A DNA stretch of 64,000 bases from Aminobacter aminovorans. GTDB lineage: Bacteria; Pseudomonadota; Alphaproteobacteria; Rhizobiales; Rhizobiaceae. The notes beneath the pieces are model-generated. The model was not told the DNA's origin. It ran no database searches and saw only the letters and a list, made by a program, of their open reading frames with translations. The position numbers were made by a program, and so were the translations under genes. Of the stretch, positions 25,748 to 34,658 are shown one piece after another; within the stretch, counting starts at the first letter, position 1; the number at the start of each line of letters is the position of its first letter. The stretch covers positions 800,501 through 864,500 of the forward strand of contig NZ_UFSM01000001.1 of assembly GCF_900445235.1 (NCBI RefSeq), given 5' to 3'.

Positions 25748-26650
25748 ATGGACAATCGCGCCGGTGAGATGGAGGTCTTCGTCCGGGCCGCCTTGCTGAA
25801 GAGCTTCTCCGCTGCCGGCCGGCAGCTCGGCCTGTCGCCATCGGCGGTCAGCAAGCTGATCACACGCATCGAGGACAGGCTGGGCACCCGCCTCGTCGTG
25901 CGCTCGACGCGCAGCCTGCAACTCACCCCGGAGGGCGAGGTCTATCTCGAGCGGGCCACCCGCATCCTCGGCGAGATCGAGGAGGCCGAGCGTATCGTCG
26001 CCGGCGGCGCCAATGCGGTGCCGCGCGGCTTGCTCAGGGTCAGCGCCTCGGTGGCCTTCGGCGCCAGCCATGTCGTGCCGCACATGGCCGAGTTCCTGGC
26101 GCTTTATCCCGAGGTCGAACTCGACCTGTCGCTGACCGACAGCGTCATCGACCTCTACGAAGAGCGCGCCGACGTCGCCATCCGTTCCGGCAAGCTGCGC
26201 GATTCATCGCTGAAGGCGCGCAAGATTCTGGAGATCCGCCGCGTCGTCGTCGCTTCGCCCGCCTACCTGGAGCGGTACGGCGTGCCGGAAAAGCCGGCCG
26301 ATCTCGGCGGCCACAACTGCCTGCGCTTCAATTTCCTGCGCAACCGCGATGAATGGATTTTTCGCGATCCGGCAACCGGTGAGACCTTCGCCCAGCGGAT
26401 CGGCGGCAACCTGCTTGCCAACAACGGCCCGAGCTTGCGCCGGCTCTGCCTCGACGGCGTCGGCCTGATCCGCAGCGGCCGCTTCCAGGTCCAGGCAGAC
26501 ATCGCTGCCGGCACGCTTGTGCCGGTGCTCGAAGCCTACAATCCCGAGGACATCGAGATGATACACGCCGTCTTCGCCGGCCATGGTCACCTTGCCGCGC
26601 GCATCCGCGCCTTCATCAATTTCCTCGCCGAAAAAACGCGCGCCGGATAG
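25748..26650 (+). CDS. LysR-family transcriptional regulator, divergent from MFS exporter
   Basis: The 300-residue regulator begins MDNRAGEMEVFVRAALLKSF, with the winged-helix HTH SAAGRQLGLSPSAVSKLITR and RLVVRSTRSLQLTPEG in the first 65 residues. The C-terminal LysR substrate-binding domain starts near residue 90 (GLLRVSASVAFGASHVVPHM). AGAGG seven bases upstream supports this ATG over one 11 codons earlier, which lies within the operator. The divergent position and shared palindrome suggest it controls the MFS exporter and itself; the effector is unknown. Confidence 0.92.
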   Translation: MDNRAGEMEVFVRAALLKSFSAAGRQLGLSPSAVSKLITRIEDRLGTRLVVRSTRSLQLTPEGEVYLERATRILGEIEEAERIVAGGANAVPRGLLRVSASVAFGASHVVPHMAEFLALYPEVELDLSLTDSVIDLYEERADVAIRSGKLRDSSLKARKILEIRRVVVASPAYLERYGVPEKPADLGGHNCLRFNFLRNRDEWIFRDPATGETFAQRIGGNLLANNGPSLRRLCLDGVGLIRSGRFQVQADIAAGTLVPVLEAYNPEDIEMIHAVFAGHGHLAARIRAFINFLAEKTRAG

Positions 26651-26717
26651 CGCCATTGTTTCGGCGAATAGGCGCACTACCTTCGTGAGGCGCGATTATC
26701 GCGCTGGAAGTGTTGCG

Positions 26718-27032
26718 ATGGCGAAGATGGCGAGATCGAAACGGGCTCTGATCTTGGCGGGCATTGTGCTTGCCGGCGCGATGCAGGCGCATGCCATCGA
26801 CCTGCCCGGTCAGCCCGACCGGAACCAGCTTGCGCGCGAAGGCCGGATCAACGAGCTGCAGATCCTGCAAAGCCGGCAGGGCCGCATCGATTTCCAGGCC
26901 GAACAACAACGCCAGCGCGAGCAGGACCGCCAGATCGTCATACCGCAGGTCCAGCGGCCCGACGTGCCGGTGATGAAGTCGAACTGCCAGATCGAGCTGT
27001 TCGGCAACATCTATCGCCGTGTCTGCCGCTAA
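26718..27032 (+). CDS. Small secreted protein of unknown function
   Basis: The 104-residue protein has a basic N-terminus (MAKMARSKR), a hydrophobic signal stretch and probable cleavage after QAHA. The mature part is a charged, Gln/Arg-rich helix (QSRQGRIDFQAEQQRQREQD) that may form a coiled coil, ending CQIELFGNIYRRVCR with two Cys that could form one disulfide. I do not recognise the family. GGAAG precedes the ATG. It follows the LysR gene but has its own ribosome site. Confidence 0.6.
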   Translation: MAKMARSKRALILAGIVLAGAMQAHAIDLPGQPDRNQLAREGRINELQILQSRQGRIDFQAEQQRQREQDRQIVIPQVQRPDVPVMKSNCQIELFGNIYRRVCR

Positions 27033-27114
27033 GTGTTCCCTCGCTGTAAGCTTGAGTTGTCCTGAAGCTGCCGCCGCGTGAACTTGCCGATCGAAGGCGC
27101 CGGCCAGGCATGGA

Positions 27115-27603
27115 TTAGCCGGCTGCCAACTGCTCGGCCAGCACGCCGTCGAGCCTGTCGTATCCGGCCTCGACACCCTTGGCCATGCCGATGGCGATGG
27201 CGCCATCCCTGGCCTCGCGCGAGCTGTAGAGCACGGTGTTGACGGAAATGGTGCGGCCGTCCTTTTCGGTCAGCACCAGGGTCGAGCGCGCCTCGCCGTC
27301 GGTCCAGTCCATGTCGAACAGCTCGACGCTGACGATCCTTTCCGGCCGAGCGATCTCGCGATAGGTCCCGGTCATGCCCATGTCGCGGCCGTCGTCATGG
27401 CGCCAGACGAAGCGGTACGTGCCGCCGATGTGCAAGTCGATCTCGCAGACGGCAAACGACCAGCCGTCCGGTCCCGTCATCCAGCGTTTCAACAGCGCCG
27501 GGATGGTCCAGCAGTCGAAAACCAGGTCGCGCGGCGCGTCGAACACACGCGTCATGGCGATTTCGCGGTCGCTCGGCGTCGTCACTTCCAGTCTGTGGCT
27601 CAT
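27115..27603 (-). CDS. SRPBCC (AHSA1-like) domain protein
   Basis: The 162-residue protein has the helix-grip fold start ITRVFDAPRDLVFDCW (here AMTRVFDAPRDLVFDCW), RWMTGPDGWSFAVCEIDLHIGG, and YREIARPERIVSVELFD, matching AHSA1/ START-like proteins often encoded with ArsR regulators. It probably binds a hydrophobic ligand; none can be named. It lies 24 bases after the ArsR gene and is almost certainly in its operon and under its control. Confidence 0.88.
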   Translation of the reverse strand: MSHRLEVTTPSDREIAMTRVFDAPRDLVFDCWTIPALLKRWMTGPDGWSFAVCEIDLHIGGTYRFVWRHDDGRDMGMTGTYREIARPERIVSVELFDMDWTDGEARSTLVLTEKDGRTISVNTVLYSSREARDGAIAIGMAKGVEAGYDRLDGVLAEQLAAG

Positions 27604-27627
27604 CGTCGTTCCCCCCTCGTCCGCCCC

Positions 27628-27969
27628 TCAGGCCTTGCCTTGGTTCGCCTGCAGGTCGGCGAGCAGCGCATCCAGCCGCTTGTAGTTGCCTTCCCAGACC
27701 TTGCGGTACTCGTCGAGCCAGCCGGTCACTTCTGCCAGCGCTTCGCCTTCGATGCGGCACGGCCTGCGCTGGGCGTCGCGGCCGCGCGAGATCAGCCCGG
27801 CGCGCTCCAGCACCTTGAGATGCTTGGAGATCGCCGGCTGGCTCATGGCGAAAGGCTCGGCCAGCTCCATCACGGAGACATCGCCGGTCATCAGCCGCGC
27901 CAGGATCGCCCGGCGTGTCGGATCGGCCAGTGCGGTGAAAGTTGCGTCGAGGCGTTCGGACGGCGTCAT
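27628..27969 (-). CDS. ArsR-family transcriptional repressor
   Basis: The 113-residue winged-helix protein contains FTALADPTRRAILARLM and the recognition region VMELAEPFAMSQPAISKHLK, then a wing (GLISRGRDAQRRPCR). It lacks the metal-binding CxC motif of ArsR/SmtB proper, so it belongs to the non-metal group that pairs with SRPBCC proteins. The upstream extension of the frame is not conserved-looking. A perfect palindrome 18 bases upstream is its likely operator. Confidence 0.92.
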   Translation of the reverse strand: MTPSERLDATFTALADPTRRAILARLMTGDVSVMELAEPFAMSQPAISKHLKVLERAGLISRGRDAQRRPCRIEGEALAEVTGWLDEYRKVWEGNYKRLDALLADLQANQGKA

Positions 27970-27987
27970 GTTGGTACACTCGCATTC

Positions 27988-28005
27988 TATAACTGAAAGG
28001 TTATA
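27988..28005. promoter_or_regulatory. Probable ArsR operator, autoregulatory
   Basis: TATAAC-N6-GTTATA is a perfect dyad 18 bases upstream of the ArsR start. The A/T richness against a GC-rich background and the overlap with -10-like sequence suggest that the repressor blocks its own promoter. Confidence 0.7.
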
Positions 28006-28055
28006 TAGAACGCGAGGACCCGTCAAGGCTGGAGTGGGCAGGCGCAACGCCGATG

Positions 28056-28082
28056 CCTCCCTCCCCGTTGTGGGGAGGGAGG
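28056..28082. repeat. Rhizobial-type intergenic palindrome
   Basis: CCTCCCTCCCC and GGGGAGGGAGG form a perfect 11-bp stem around GTTGT, in the gap between the ArsR operator and the FAD oxidase. No T tract follows. Its sequence resembles the short palindromes scattered in Mesorhizobium-type intergenic regions. Confidence 0.55.
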
Positions 28083-28159
28083 GTGGGGTGCTGCGCGTCA
28101 TCACCTCGAACTCGCCCGGCGTTGCCCGCCCGGTGCCCTCTCCGACAGAGAGAAGCCCG

Positions 28160-29586
28160 TCACGCCGCCTTGCGGGCCTTCTTGGCGTGAACGTTCTGGT
28201 TCATGCGGAACATGTTGTCGGGATCGTATTTACGCTTCACCTCGAGCAGCCTGCTGTAGTTGGCACCATAAGCCGCCTCGACCCGGTCAGCTTCGTCCGC
28301 CGGCATGAAATTGATGTAGGCGGTGCCAACTGCCTGCGGCCGTGTCGCCTCGTAGATGTTGCGGGCCCAGCCGATGCAGGTCTTGTCCATCGACGGCTCG
28401 CGCCAGCGTGCATGCACGTTCATGACGAAATGCGAGTTGCGCTGCGGGAAAGCCGTGGCATCGGTTGCAACCCGTCCGGCTGCGCCGCCGACATGGCCGA
28501 CGAAAATCTCGCATTCCGGCCCCGGCAGGGCGCCGATCGCGGTGTCGAGCATGTCGATAGTCGTATCCGAAAGCTCGATGAAGTCGTGGCTTTTCCAGTA
28601 GTTGCGCGCGCCGGGCGCAAGCAGCGGATCGAACGCCATCTGCCATCCGGCGAACGGGTTCGGCCCGACGACGTCGACGATCGGGTTGCCGATGCCGCGC
28701 AGGACGGCGGTCGCCTTCTCGCCGATTTCGAGCTCGCCGCACCAGCACATGGCCAGCACCAGCACCTCCTTGCCGTGCCATTGCGCCGGCAGGAACGGCA
28801 GCGGCGGCGCCTGACGCATCACGGCCCAGCAGGTCAACTCGTCGGGTGCGTCCTCGAGCGCATCGCGATATTGTCGAAGCACCGACTTGGCCTCCTCGAA
28901 AGGATGCACGACGAGCCCCGAAAGCACCTGCGGGCCCAGCTTGTGCAGCTTGAATTCGAAGGCGGTGACGACGCCGAAATTGCCGCCGCCGCCGCGTATC
29001 GCCCAGAACAGGTCGGGATGCTCGGCGGTGCTTGCCCGCACCAGTTCGCCATCCGCCGTCACCACGTCGGCCGACAGCAGATTGTCGATGGTCAGGCCAA
29101 GCTTGCGCGTCGTCCAGCCGAAGCCGCCACCCAATGTCAGCCCCGATATGCCGGTCGTCGAGTTGATGCCGGTCGGCACTGCCAGGCCAAACGCTTGGGT
29201 TTCCTTGTCGACATCGGCGAGGATCGCGCCCGGCTCGACCCAGGCTCGGCGTGCCACTCGGTCTACCCGCACAGATTTCATCTGGGAAAGATCGATCATC
29301 AGGCCGCCGTCGCAGACAGCACTACCGGCGATGTTGTGGCCGCCGCCGCGCACGGAGACGAGCAGCTTGTAGTCGCGCGCGAACTTGACCGCCGCGATGA
29401 CGTCGCTGGCGCCGACGCAACGCACGACAAGGCCGGGACGGCGTTCCAGACGATACGGGCCTCGTCGTAACCGGCATCGCCGGCATTGAGCATATGACCA
29501 CGCAGGCTTGCCGCGAAGGCATCGAGGACAGGCGCGCTCACCGTCGCCAGCCCACCGTCCAGGGTCGTTAGGTTGAGGTCGTTCAT
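28160..29586 (-). pseudogene. FAD-binding oxidoreductase (PCMH/BBE), frameshifted
   Basis: This is a berberine-bridge-enzyme-like flavoprotein split across two frames. The true N-terminus MNDLNLTTLDGG through DEARIVWNA lies in one frame (29586 to about 29443, with GGAGGAAAG before the ATG). The family sequence then continues in another frame as RRPGLVVRCVGASD, RGGGHNIAG (FAD-histidine linkage region) and the C-terminal KYDPDNMFRMNQNV. About 13 bases (or 10) seem to be missing at 29440-29443, where the family has a short M-I-D-like linker. Everything downstream is intact, so the lesion is recent or a sequencing error. Confidence 0.85.
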
Positions 29587-29834
29587 GGGGCTTTCCTCCG
29601 AACAGAGAAAAGGCCTCCTCTTGCACCGCAAGCCGTCGATTGTGCGCTTTAGCCTTTCGATGGACAAGAACAAGGGCGGGCCTGTTGCGGAAAAGTGATG
29701 GGCACGCCGCGTCGCCGCGCTAACCGTGCCGGTCGGCTTCGCGCCTTGCCGTAACGAAACCCAGTCGCCATAGTGTCAAACAGCTCAGCTATCTGAGTGC
29801 TTCGAACCCGGCGAAATCGGAGACCAATCAAACG

Positions 29835-31357
29835 ATGGGGTGCAGGGGCAGCGACATCGACAAGAGGGCGCTGCAAGTTGGTGCTGGTACACAAAAGCTG
29901 AATTCCAGGCTGTGGATACCTAGGCTTGTTGGCTGGGCAGGGGCGGCAACACCGCTGCTTGCAAGCCTTCTCACCTGCCATCAGGCGCTCGCGGCCGACG
30001 ACCGCATGCTGCTCCTCGACCATGACGGGCTGACCATTCGCATGCATCTGCAGGCCGGCCTGAACGTGGTCACCGAGCACAACGTGTTTTGGAACTATGC
30101 CGATTCGTTCGCGCCGTCGGCCGGCTTTGATTCAAACAAGACCTGGCTCGAAGGCTATATCCTGCCAGGACTCAGCTTCACCCAGGAGCTCGGCGGAGTG
30201 GTGGCCTATGGCAAGGTCTCGGCCGTCGCCTCGGGCACGCTCGGCATCGACGCCTACGCTACCGGCAACACCGGCCGTGTCACGCTGGAAGAGGGATATC
30301 TCGGCCTGCGCTCCGGCGAAAAGAGCGATCCTTCCTTCGATGTCTCGGTCGGGCCGCGCGAGTTCAAGGCCGGTACCGGCATGCTGCTCGCCAATGGCGG
30401 ATCCAGCGGTTTTGATCGCGGCGCGCTCAAGCTGGGGGCCCTCGCAAGGCGTGGGAAATGGCGTCGATCGGCCGCTTCGGTTTCGACAATTTCACCGGCA
30501 CGGCGTTCTATCTCGATGCCAATGAGCAGAACGAGAGCGACAGCCACACCAGGATCGCCGGCGGCGATTTTCGCTACGACGGCGAAAACAACACATTTGC
30601 CGGCCTGACCTTTGGCCATGTGCTCAAGTCCGACTCGCCCTATCCAAAGGCAGCCCCCGGCGGCATCGGTGTGCCGACGCTTGTTGCCAATGGCCGCGAA
30701 GGCCTAAACTTCGTCAATGCTTATGGCCGCGCCATTCCGTTCGGCGACAGCTTCGAGAACCTCTTCGTCGCCGGCGACTTCGCCTATCAGTGGAACGATG
30801 ACATCGATATGCGGGCATGGGGCGGCCGCGTCCAGGTCGGCTACACCTTCGCCGAATATTCATGGGCGCCGACGATCGCCTATTCCTACCAGACGTTTTC
30901 AGGCGACGATCCGTCGACGTCGCGGCTGGAACGCTTCGACCCGCTCTACTACGAGGGCAGCCCGAGTTCCTGGTCGACCGGGTCGAAGTCGTCGATGGTA
31001 TTCATCAATTCGAACGTCAACGCCCATCAGCTCAGCCTGCGGGTCACGCCGACCGAGCGCGATACGCTGACCCTGCGCTACGCCTATATCAGCGCCAACG
31101 AACTTCGAAGCCCGATCCAGTTCGGCCAGGGCACGCATCTCGAGATCATCAACGGAGTGCCCAATCCGGTCGCCGGCGTCTCAGCCAAGCATCTCTCGGA
31201 CGACATCTTCCTCGAGTACAACCGCGTGCTGAACCCCAACACCTATCTGACCGCCGGGTTCAGCGTTTCATTTCCGGGTCCCGGAGCCGACTCCGTCGTC
31301 AGTTTCGATGCGCCCGTCTGGACAGGAGGCTTCGTCAATGTGGTGGTCAATTTCTGA
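29835..31357 (+). pseudogene. Outer-membrane beta-barrel protein (alginate-export-like), frameshifted
   Basis: The N-terminal half (signal peptide ending near QALAADD, then LQAGLNVVTEHNVFWNYADS) runs to GFDRGALKLG near 30436. The rest continues one frame over as PRKAWEMASIGRFGFDNFTG to the final VNVVVNF, whose terminal Phe is typical of outer-membrane barrels. The break is at a GGGGG run (30434-30438); six Gs would restore one 500-residue-class protein. Alternating strands and Gly/aromatic girdles suggest an AlgE-like porin, but the family call is tentative. The serine hydrolase starts inside its 3' end. Confidence 0.75.
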
Positions 31358-32687
31358 GGTTGGAGCCAGACGTAAAGGCCTCATCTGCGCCGTGCTGGCC
31401 GCGGCGGTGGCTGCTCTGGCGCTGCCGTCGTCGATCTCCCATGCGCAGGAGGCAAAAGTGCTGTCAGCCGCCGAGTCCGATCCCGTCAAGCTTGGTTGGA
31501 TGGTCGGTTCGCCGCCGCCGGCCGACAAGATCATCCGCTTCACCGACCCGGACTATTTCTCATTTCCCAAGATGCGCTGGACGGTCTGCCACTTCCGCCA
31601 GCTGATGCCGACGGCCAATGTCAGCCGCGGGCTTGGCGCTCCGGGTCTGCTTGAACGCAAACCGGATGAGACCATCGACGCGGTGAAATTCACCCCGCTC
31701 GGCGGCGGTGCCGAGATGACCTGGGAGCAGTCGCTCGCCGCCAACTATACCGACGGCATCGTCGTGCTGCATGAAGGCAAGATCGTCTACGAGCGCTATT
31801 TCGGCTGCCTTGACGATGCCGGCCAGCATGGCGCGATGTCGGTCACCAAGTCGATCACCGGCCTGCTCGGCGAAATTCTGGTCGCCGAGGGCAAGCTTGA
31901 CGAAAACGCCAAGGTGGCATCAGTGGTGCCCGAACTCGCCAACAGTGCGTTTGGCGACGCCACCGTCAAGCAGGTGCTCGAGATGACCACCGGCCTGCGC
32001 TACAGCGAGGACTATGCCGACCCCAACGCCGACGTCTGGACCTATTCGGCGGCCGGCAGTCCACTGCCCAAGCCGGAAGGCTATATCGGGCCGCGCAGCT
32101 ATTTCGAATATCTGCAGACGGTGCGCAAGGAAGGCGAGCACGGCACGGCCTTCGGCTACAAGACCATCAACACCGACGCGCTTGGCTGGATCGTCGCGCG
32201 TGTCACCGGTCAGTCCGTCGCCCAGTTCATGTCGGGGCGGATCTGGAGCAAGATGGGAGCCGAGCAGGACGCCTACTACACCGTCGATTCGACCGGCACG
32301 CCCTTTGCCGGCGGGGGCTTCAATGCCGGCCTGCGCGACATGGCGAGGCTCGGCCAACTGCTGCTCGACGATGGTGTTGCCAACGGCCAGCGCCTGATAC
32401 CCGAGGCGGCGATTGCCCGCATCCGTGCCGGCGGTGACAAGGCGGCGTTCGAAAAGGCCGGCTATGCGCTGCTCAAGGGCTGGAGCTATCGCGGTATGTG
32501 GTGGATCACCAACAACGACAACGGTGCCTACTCGGCACGTGGCGTGCATGGCCAGGCGCTCTATATCGATCCCAAGGCGCGTGTCGTCATCGCCCGCTTC
32601 TCGTCGCATCCCACGGCCGGCAATGCCGCCAACGACCCGACTTCGCTGCCGGCCTTTGAAGCGGTGGCTAAGCATTTGATGAAGTAG
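31338..32687 (+). CDS. Serine hydrolase, class C beta-lactamase fold (NylB/EstB-like)
   Basis: The 449-residue protein starts MWWSISEVGARRKGLICAVL with a signal peptide ending near ISHAQ. The catalytic S-x-x-K is SVTKSITG (about residue 165), followed by the Tyr region TTGLRYSEDYADP and the C-terminal HGQALYID strand. It resembles 6-aminohexanoate-dimer hydrolase-like periplasmic esterases/amidases; the substrate is unknown. AGGAGG eight bases before this ATG decides the start. It overlaps the barrel-protein gene by 20 bases, indicating translational coupling to that (now broken) gene. Confidence 0.85.
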   Translation: MWWSISEVGARRKGLICAVLAAAVAALALPSSISHAQEAKVLSAAESDPVKLGWMVGSPPPADKIIRFTDPDYFSFPKMRWTVCHFRQLMPTANVSRGLGAPGLLERKPDETIDAVKFTPLGGGAEMTWEQSLAANYTDGIVVLHEGKIVYERYFGCLDDAGQHGAMSVTKSITGLLGEILVAEGKLDENAKVASVVPELANSAFGDATVKQVLEMTTGLRYSEDYADPNADVWTYSAAGSPLPKPEGYIGPRSYFEYLQTVRKEGEHGTAFGYKTINTDALGWIVARVTGQSVAQFMSGRIWSKMGAEQDAYYTVDSTGTPFAGGGFNAGLRDMARLGQLLLDDGVANGQRLIPEAAIARIRAGGDKAAFEKAGYALLKGWSYRGMWWITNNDNGAYSARGVHGQALYIDPKARVVIARFSSHPTAGNAANDPTSLPAFEAVAKHLMK

Positions 32688-32732
32688 CACGGTCGAGCCG
32701 AGGATTTGCTTCAGCCCGCTGTGGCGGATTTG

Positions 32733-33176
32733 TCAGCCGCCGCTGGCTTTCCGCGCGCCCGACAATCTGGCTGCAAGGACGCCAAGCATGATGACCACGA
32801 TGCCGGCAAGCTGCAGTGGTTCAGGTGCTGTGTGATTGGCGAGATAGTCGATCGCGAGGCCGGCGACCATCTGGCCGCAGATCACCAGCACCGCCGTCCT
32901 GATGGCCCCCAGCCTTGGCAACACGAGGCTGTTGGTTGCGACAAACAGCGCCCCGAACATGCCGCCGAACCAGGCAAGGGCGGGTGCTGCGGACAGGTTT
33001 TCCAAGCTCCAGCCGCCGACTACGATCAGCACGGCGGCGAGGAAGACAAACCCGACGAGGTGGTTCCAGAACGAGGCGCGCAGTGGCCCGATCGCAATGC
33101 CGAGCTTCCCGTTCAAGGCTCGACTAACACCGATGAGTACGCCGTTGAGCACCGCGACGAAGATGTACCCGTTCAT
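32733..33176 (-). CDS. DMT half-transporter, YdcZ/DUF606 type (second)
   Basis: The 147-residue protein has five hydrophobic segments and the YdcZ/DUF606 look: MNGYIFVAVLNGVLIGVSRA, LNGKLG and WNHLVGFVFL early on, and GQMVAGLAIDYL in the fourth segment. It starts two bases after the stop of the preceding homologous half-gene, so both are co-translated and probably form a heterodimer. The substrate is unknown. The frame extends far upstream in antisense-like sequence, and the ATG is fixed by the family start. Confidence 0.85.
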   Translation of the reverse strand: MNGYIFVAVLNGVLIGVSRALNGKLGIAIGPLRASFWNHLVGFVFLAAVLIVVGGWSLENLSAAPALAWFGGMFGALFVATNSLVLPRLGAIRTAVLVICGQMVAGLAIDYLANHTAPEPLQLAGIVVIMLGVLAARLSGARKASGG

Positions 33177-33178
33177 CG

Positions 33179-33640
33179 TTATCGTCCGCCTGCAACGAGC
33201 AGCAAGCTGCCGCCGAGCACGAGCGCAACGACCGCAACATCGGTTGCCGCAAACCGCCTTTTTGCCACGCCGAACAGCCCTGCGTAATCCATCGCCATGC
33301 CGAAGACCACCTGCCCGACGAGCATGAAGGCGATGGTGCCGGACAGCGCCAATGGGCCGTTGGTGGTGATTGCCGCGAGCACCACGGTCAGCGCCCCGGG
33401 TACGCCGCCGAGATAGGCCCAGGCCGGAGCTTTTTGTTGCGGTCTGGCTTCCCGGTGCCGAAAGATCCGCGACCCTCCGGCGACAAGCAGCATGGCGGCC
33501 GCTGCGCCTGTTCCATGCGCCACCCACGAGGCAAACACTGGTGCGCTATGTCTGGCCAAAAGGCCATTGCAGGCGATCATCACCGCCAGCAGCGCCCCCG
33601 ACGCCAGGGCCGACAGCCAGTCCGCCGAACGTCCGGTCAT
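33179..33640 (-). CDS. DMT half-transporter, YdcZ/DUF606 type (first)
   Basis: The roughly 153-residue membrane protein has five hydrophobic helices, with VMIACNGLLARHSAPVFASW, FWNH-like SWVAHGTGAAAAML, and GQVVFGMAMDYAGLF matching the second half-gene position for position. The pair is two separate five-TM proteins rather than one ten-TM DMT exporter. A GTG five codons upstream is another possible start. It is divergent from the LysR gene to its right. Confidence 0.82.
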   Translation of the reverse strand: MTGRSADWLSALASGALLAVMIACNGLLARHSAPVFASWVAHGTGAAAAMLLVAGGSRIFRHREARPQQKAPAWAYLGGVPGALTVVLAAITTNGPLALSGTIAFMLVGQVVFGMAMDYAGLFGVAKRRFAATDVAVVALVLGGSLLLVAGGR

Positions 33641-33767
33641 TGTGTTGTGCTCCACATCGCGCCGTCAAAACCTGCCCGGCTTGAAAAATAGCCTCCTGCC
33701 ACGACGAGAAAATCTGGCTACAATTCCGAATACTCCGGATGTTTCAGTCCGTAATGAGCAGGTGCAA

Positions 33768-34658
33768 ATGATGAACGGCCTTGGCGCGATTAATGTGTTC
33801 ATCCACGCTGCGGAAACACGCAGCTTTGTCGTTGCCGGTCGCCAGCTCGGCATTTCCGCATCCGCCGTTGGTAAGGCCGTGGCGCGGCTGGAGGACAGGC
33901 TGGGTGTGCGCCTGTTCCATCGCAGCACCAGGAGCATCACGCTCACCTCCGAAGGCAGCCTGTTTCTGGAGCGCTGCCGTCGCATCGCCGGAGAGTTCGA
34001 GGCGGCCGAAGAGGAACTGTCGCAAGCGCGCGCCGCGCCGAGCGGTCCGTTGCGCGTCAGCCTGCCCGTCGCCGGCACCTTGTTGCTGCCTGTGCTCGCC
34101 GATTTCATGCGCGCCTGGCCTGAGGTCCGGCTGGAACTCGATTTCACCGACCGACTCGTCGACGTCATCGAGGAAGGCTTCGACGTGGTGATTCGCACCG
34201 GCAAGGCCGCGGACTCCAGGCTGATGAGCCGCAAGCTCGGCGAATTCCGCCACCTGTTGGTGGCTTCGCCAGCCTATCTCGCCCGCGCCGGCGTGCCGGA
34301 ATGGCCGGATCAGCTTCTCGCCCACGCCTGCCTGCACCACCGCCATCCTGTCACCGGCAAGCTGGAGCCATGGCCCTTGTTGCGCGACGGGGCACTGCTT
34401 GAACTGGACCTGCCGGTGACGGCAATCGCCAGCAGCGTCGAGGCGCGCATCCATCTCGCCGAACAGGGCTTTGGCATTGCCTGCCTGCCCGACTATGCCG
34501 TCCGGCACCAGCTCGCCGCGACGACCCTTGTGCCCGTGCTTGAGCCATTCCTAGACAATTGCGGCGTCATGCGCGCCCTCTGGCCCGCGGGCCCCTACCT
34601 TGCGCCCAAGACACGCGCCCTTGTCGACATCATGGCCGGGCGGCTGTTCGACGCCTAA
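33768..34658 (+). CDS. LysR-family transcriptional regulator (CrgA/GcvA-like)
   Basis: The 296-residue regulator begins MMNGLGAINVFIHAAETRSF, with the HTH VAGRQLGISASAVGKAVARL and LFHRSTRSITLTSEG in the first 65 residues, and a substrate-binding domain from about residue 90 (GPLRVSLPVAGTLLLPVL). Two adjacent ATGs are possible starts. It is divergent from the YdcZ-type pair, which it may regulate. Its stop overlaps the ECF sigma gene's stop on the other strand by four bases. Effector unknown. Confidence 0.92.
   Translation: MMNGLGAINVFIHAAETRSFVVAGRQLGISASAVGKAVARLEDRLGVRLFHRSTRSITLTSEGSLFLERCRRIAGEFEAAEEELSQARAAPSGPLRVSLPVAGTLLLPVLADFMRAWPEVRLELDFTDRLVDVIEEGFDVVIRTGKAADSRLMSRKLGEFRHLLVASPAYLARAGVPEWPDQLLAHACLHHRHPVTGKLEPWPLLRDGALLELDLPVTAIASSVEARIHLAEQGFGIACLPDYAVRHQLAATTLVPVLEPFLDNCGVMRALWPAGPYLAPKTRALVDIMAGRLFDA

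Noticed and set aside
33726..33745. Imperfect dyad ATTCCG...CCGGAT upstream of the second LysR gene
   Set aside because: The two arms match poorly and do not give a T-N11-A core; too weak to call an operator.
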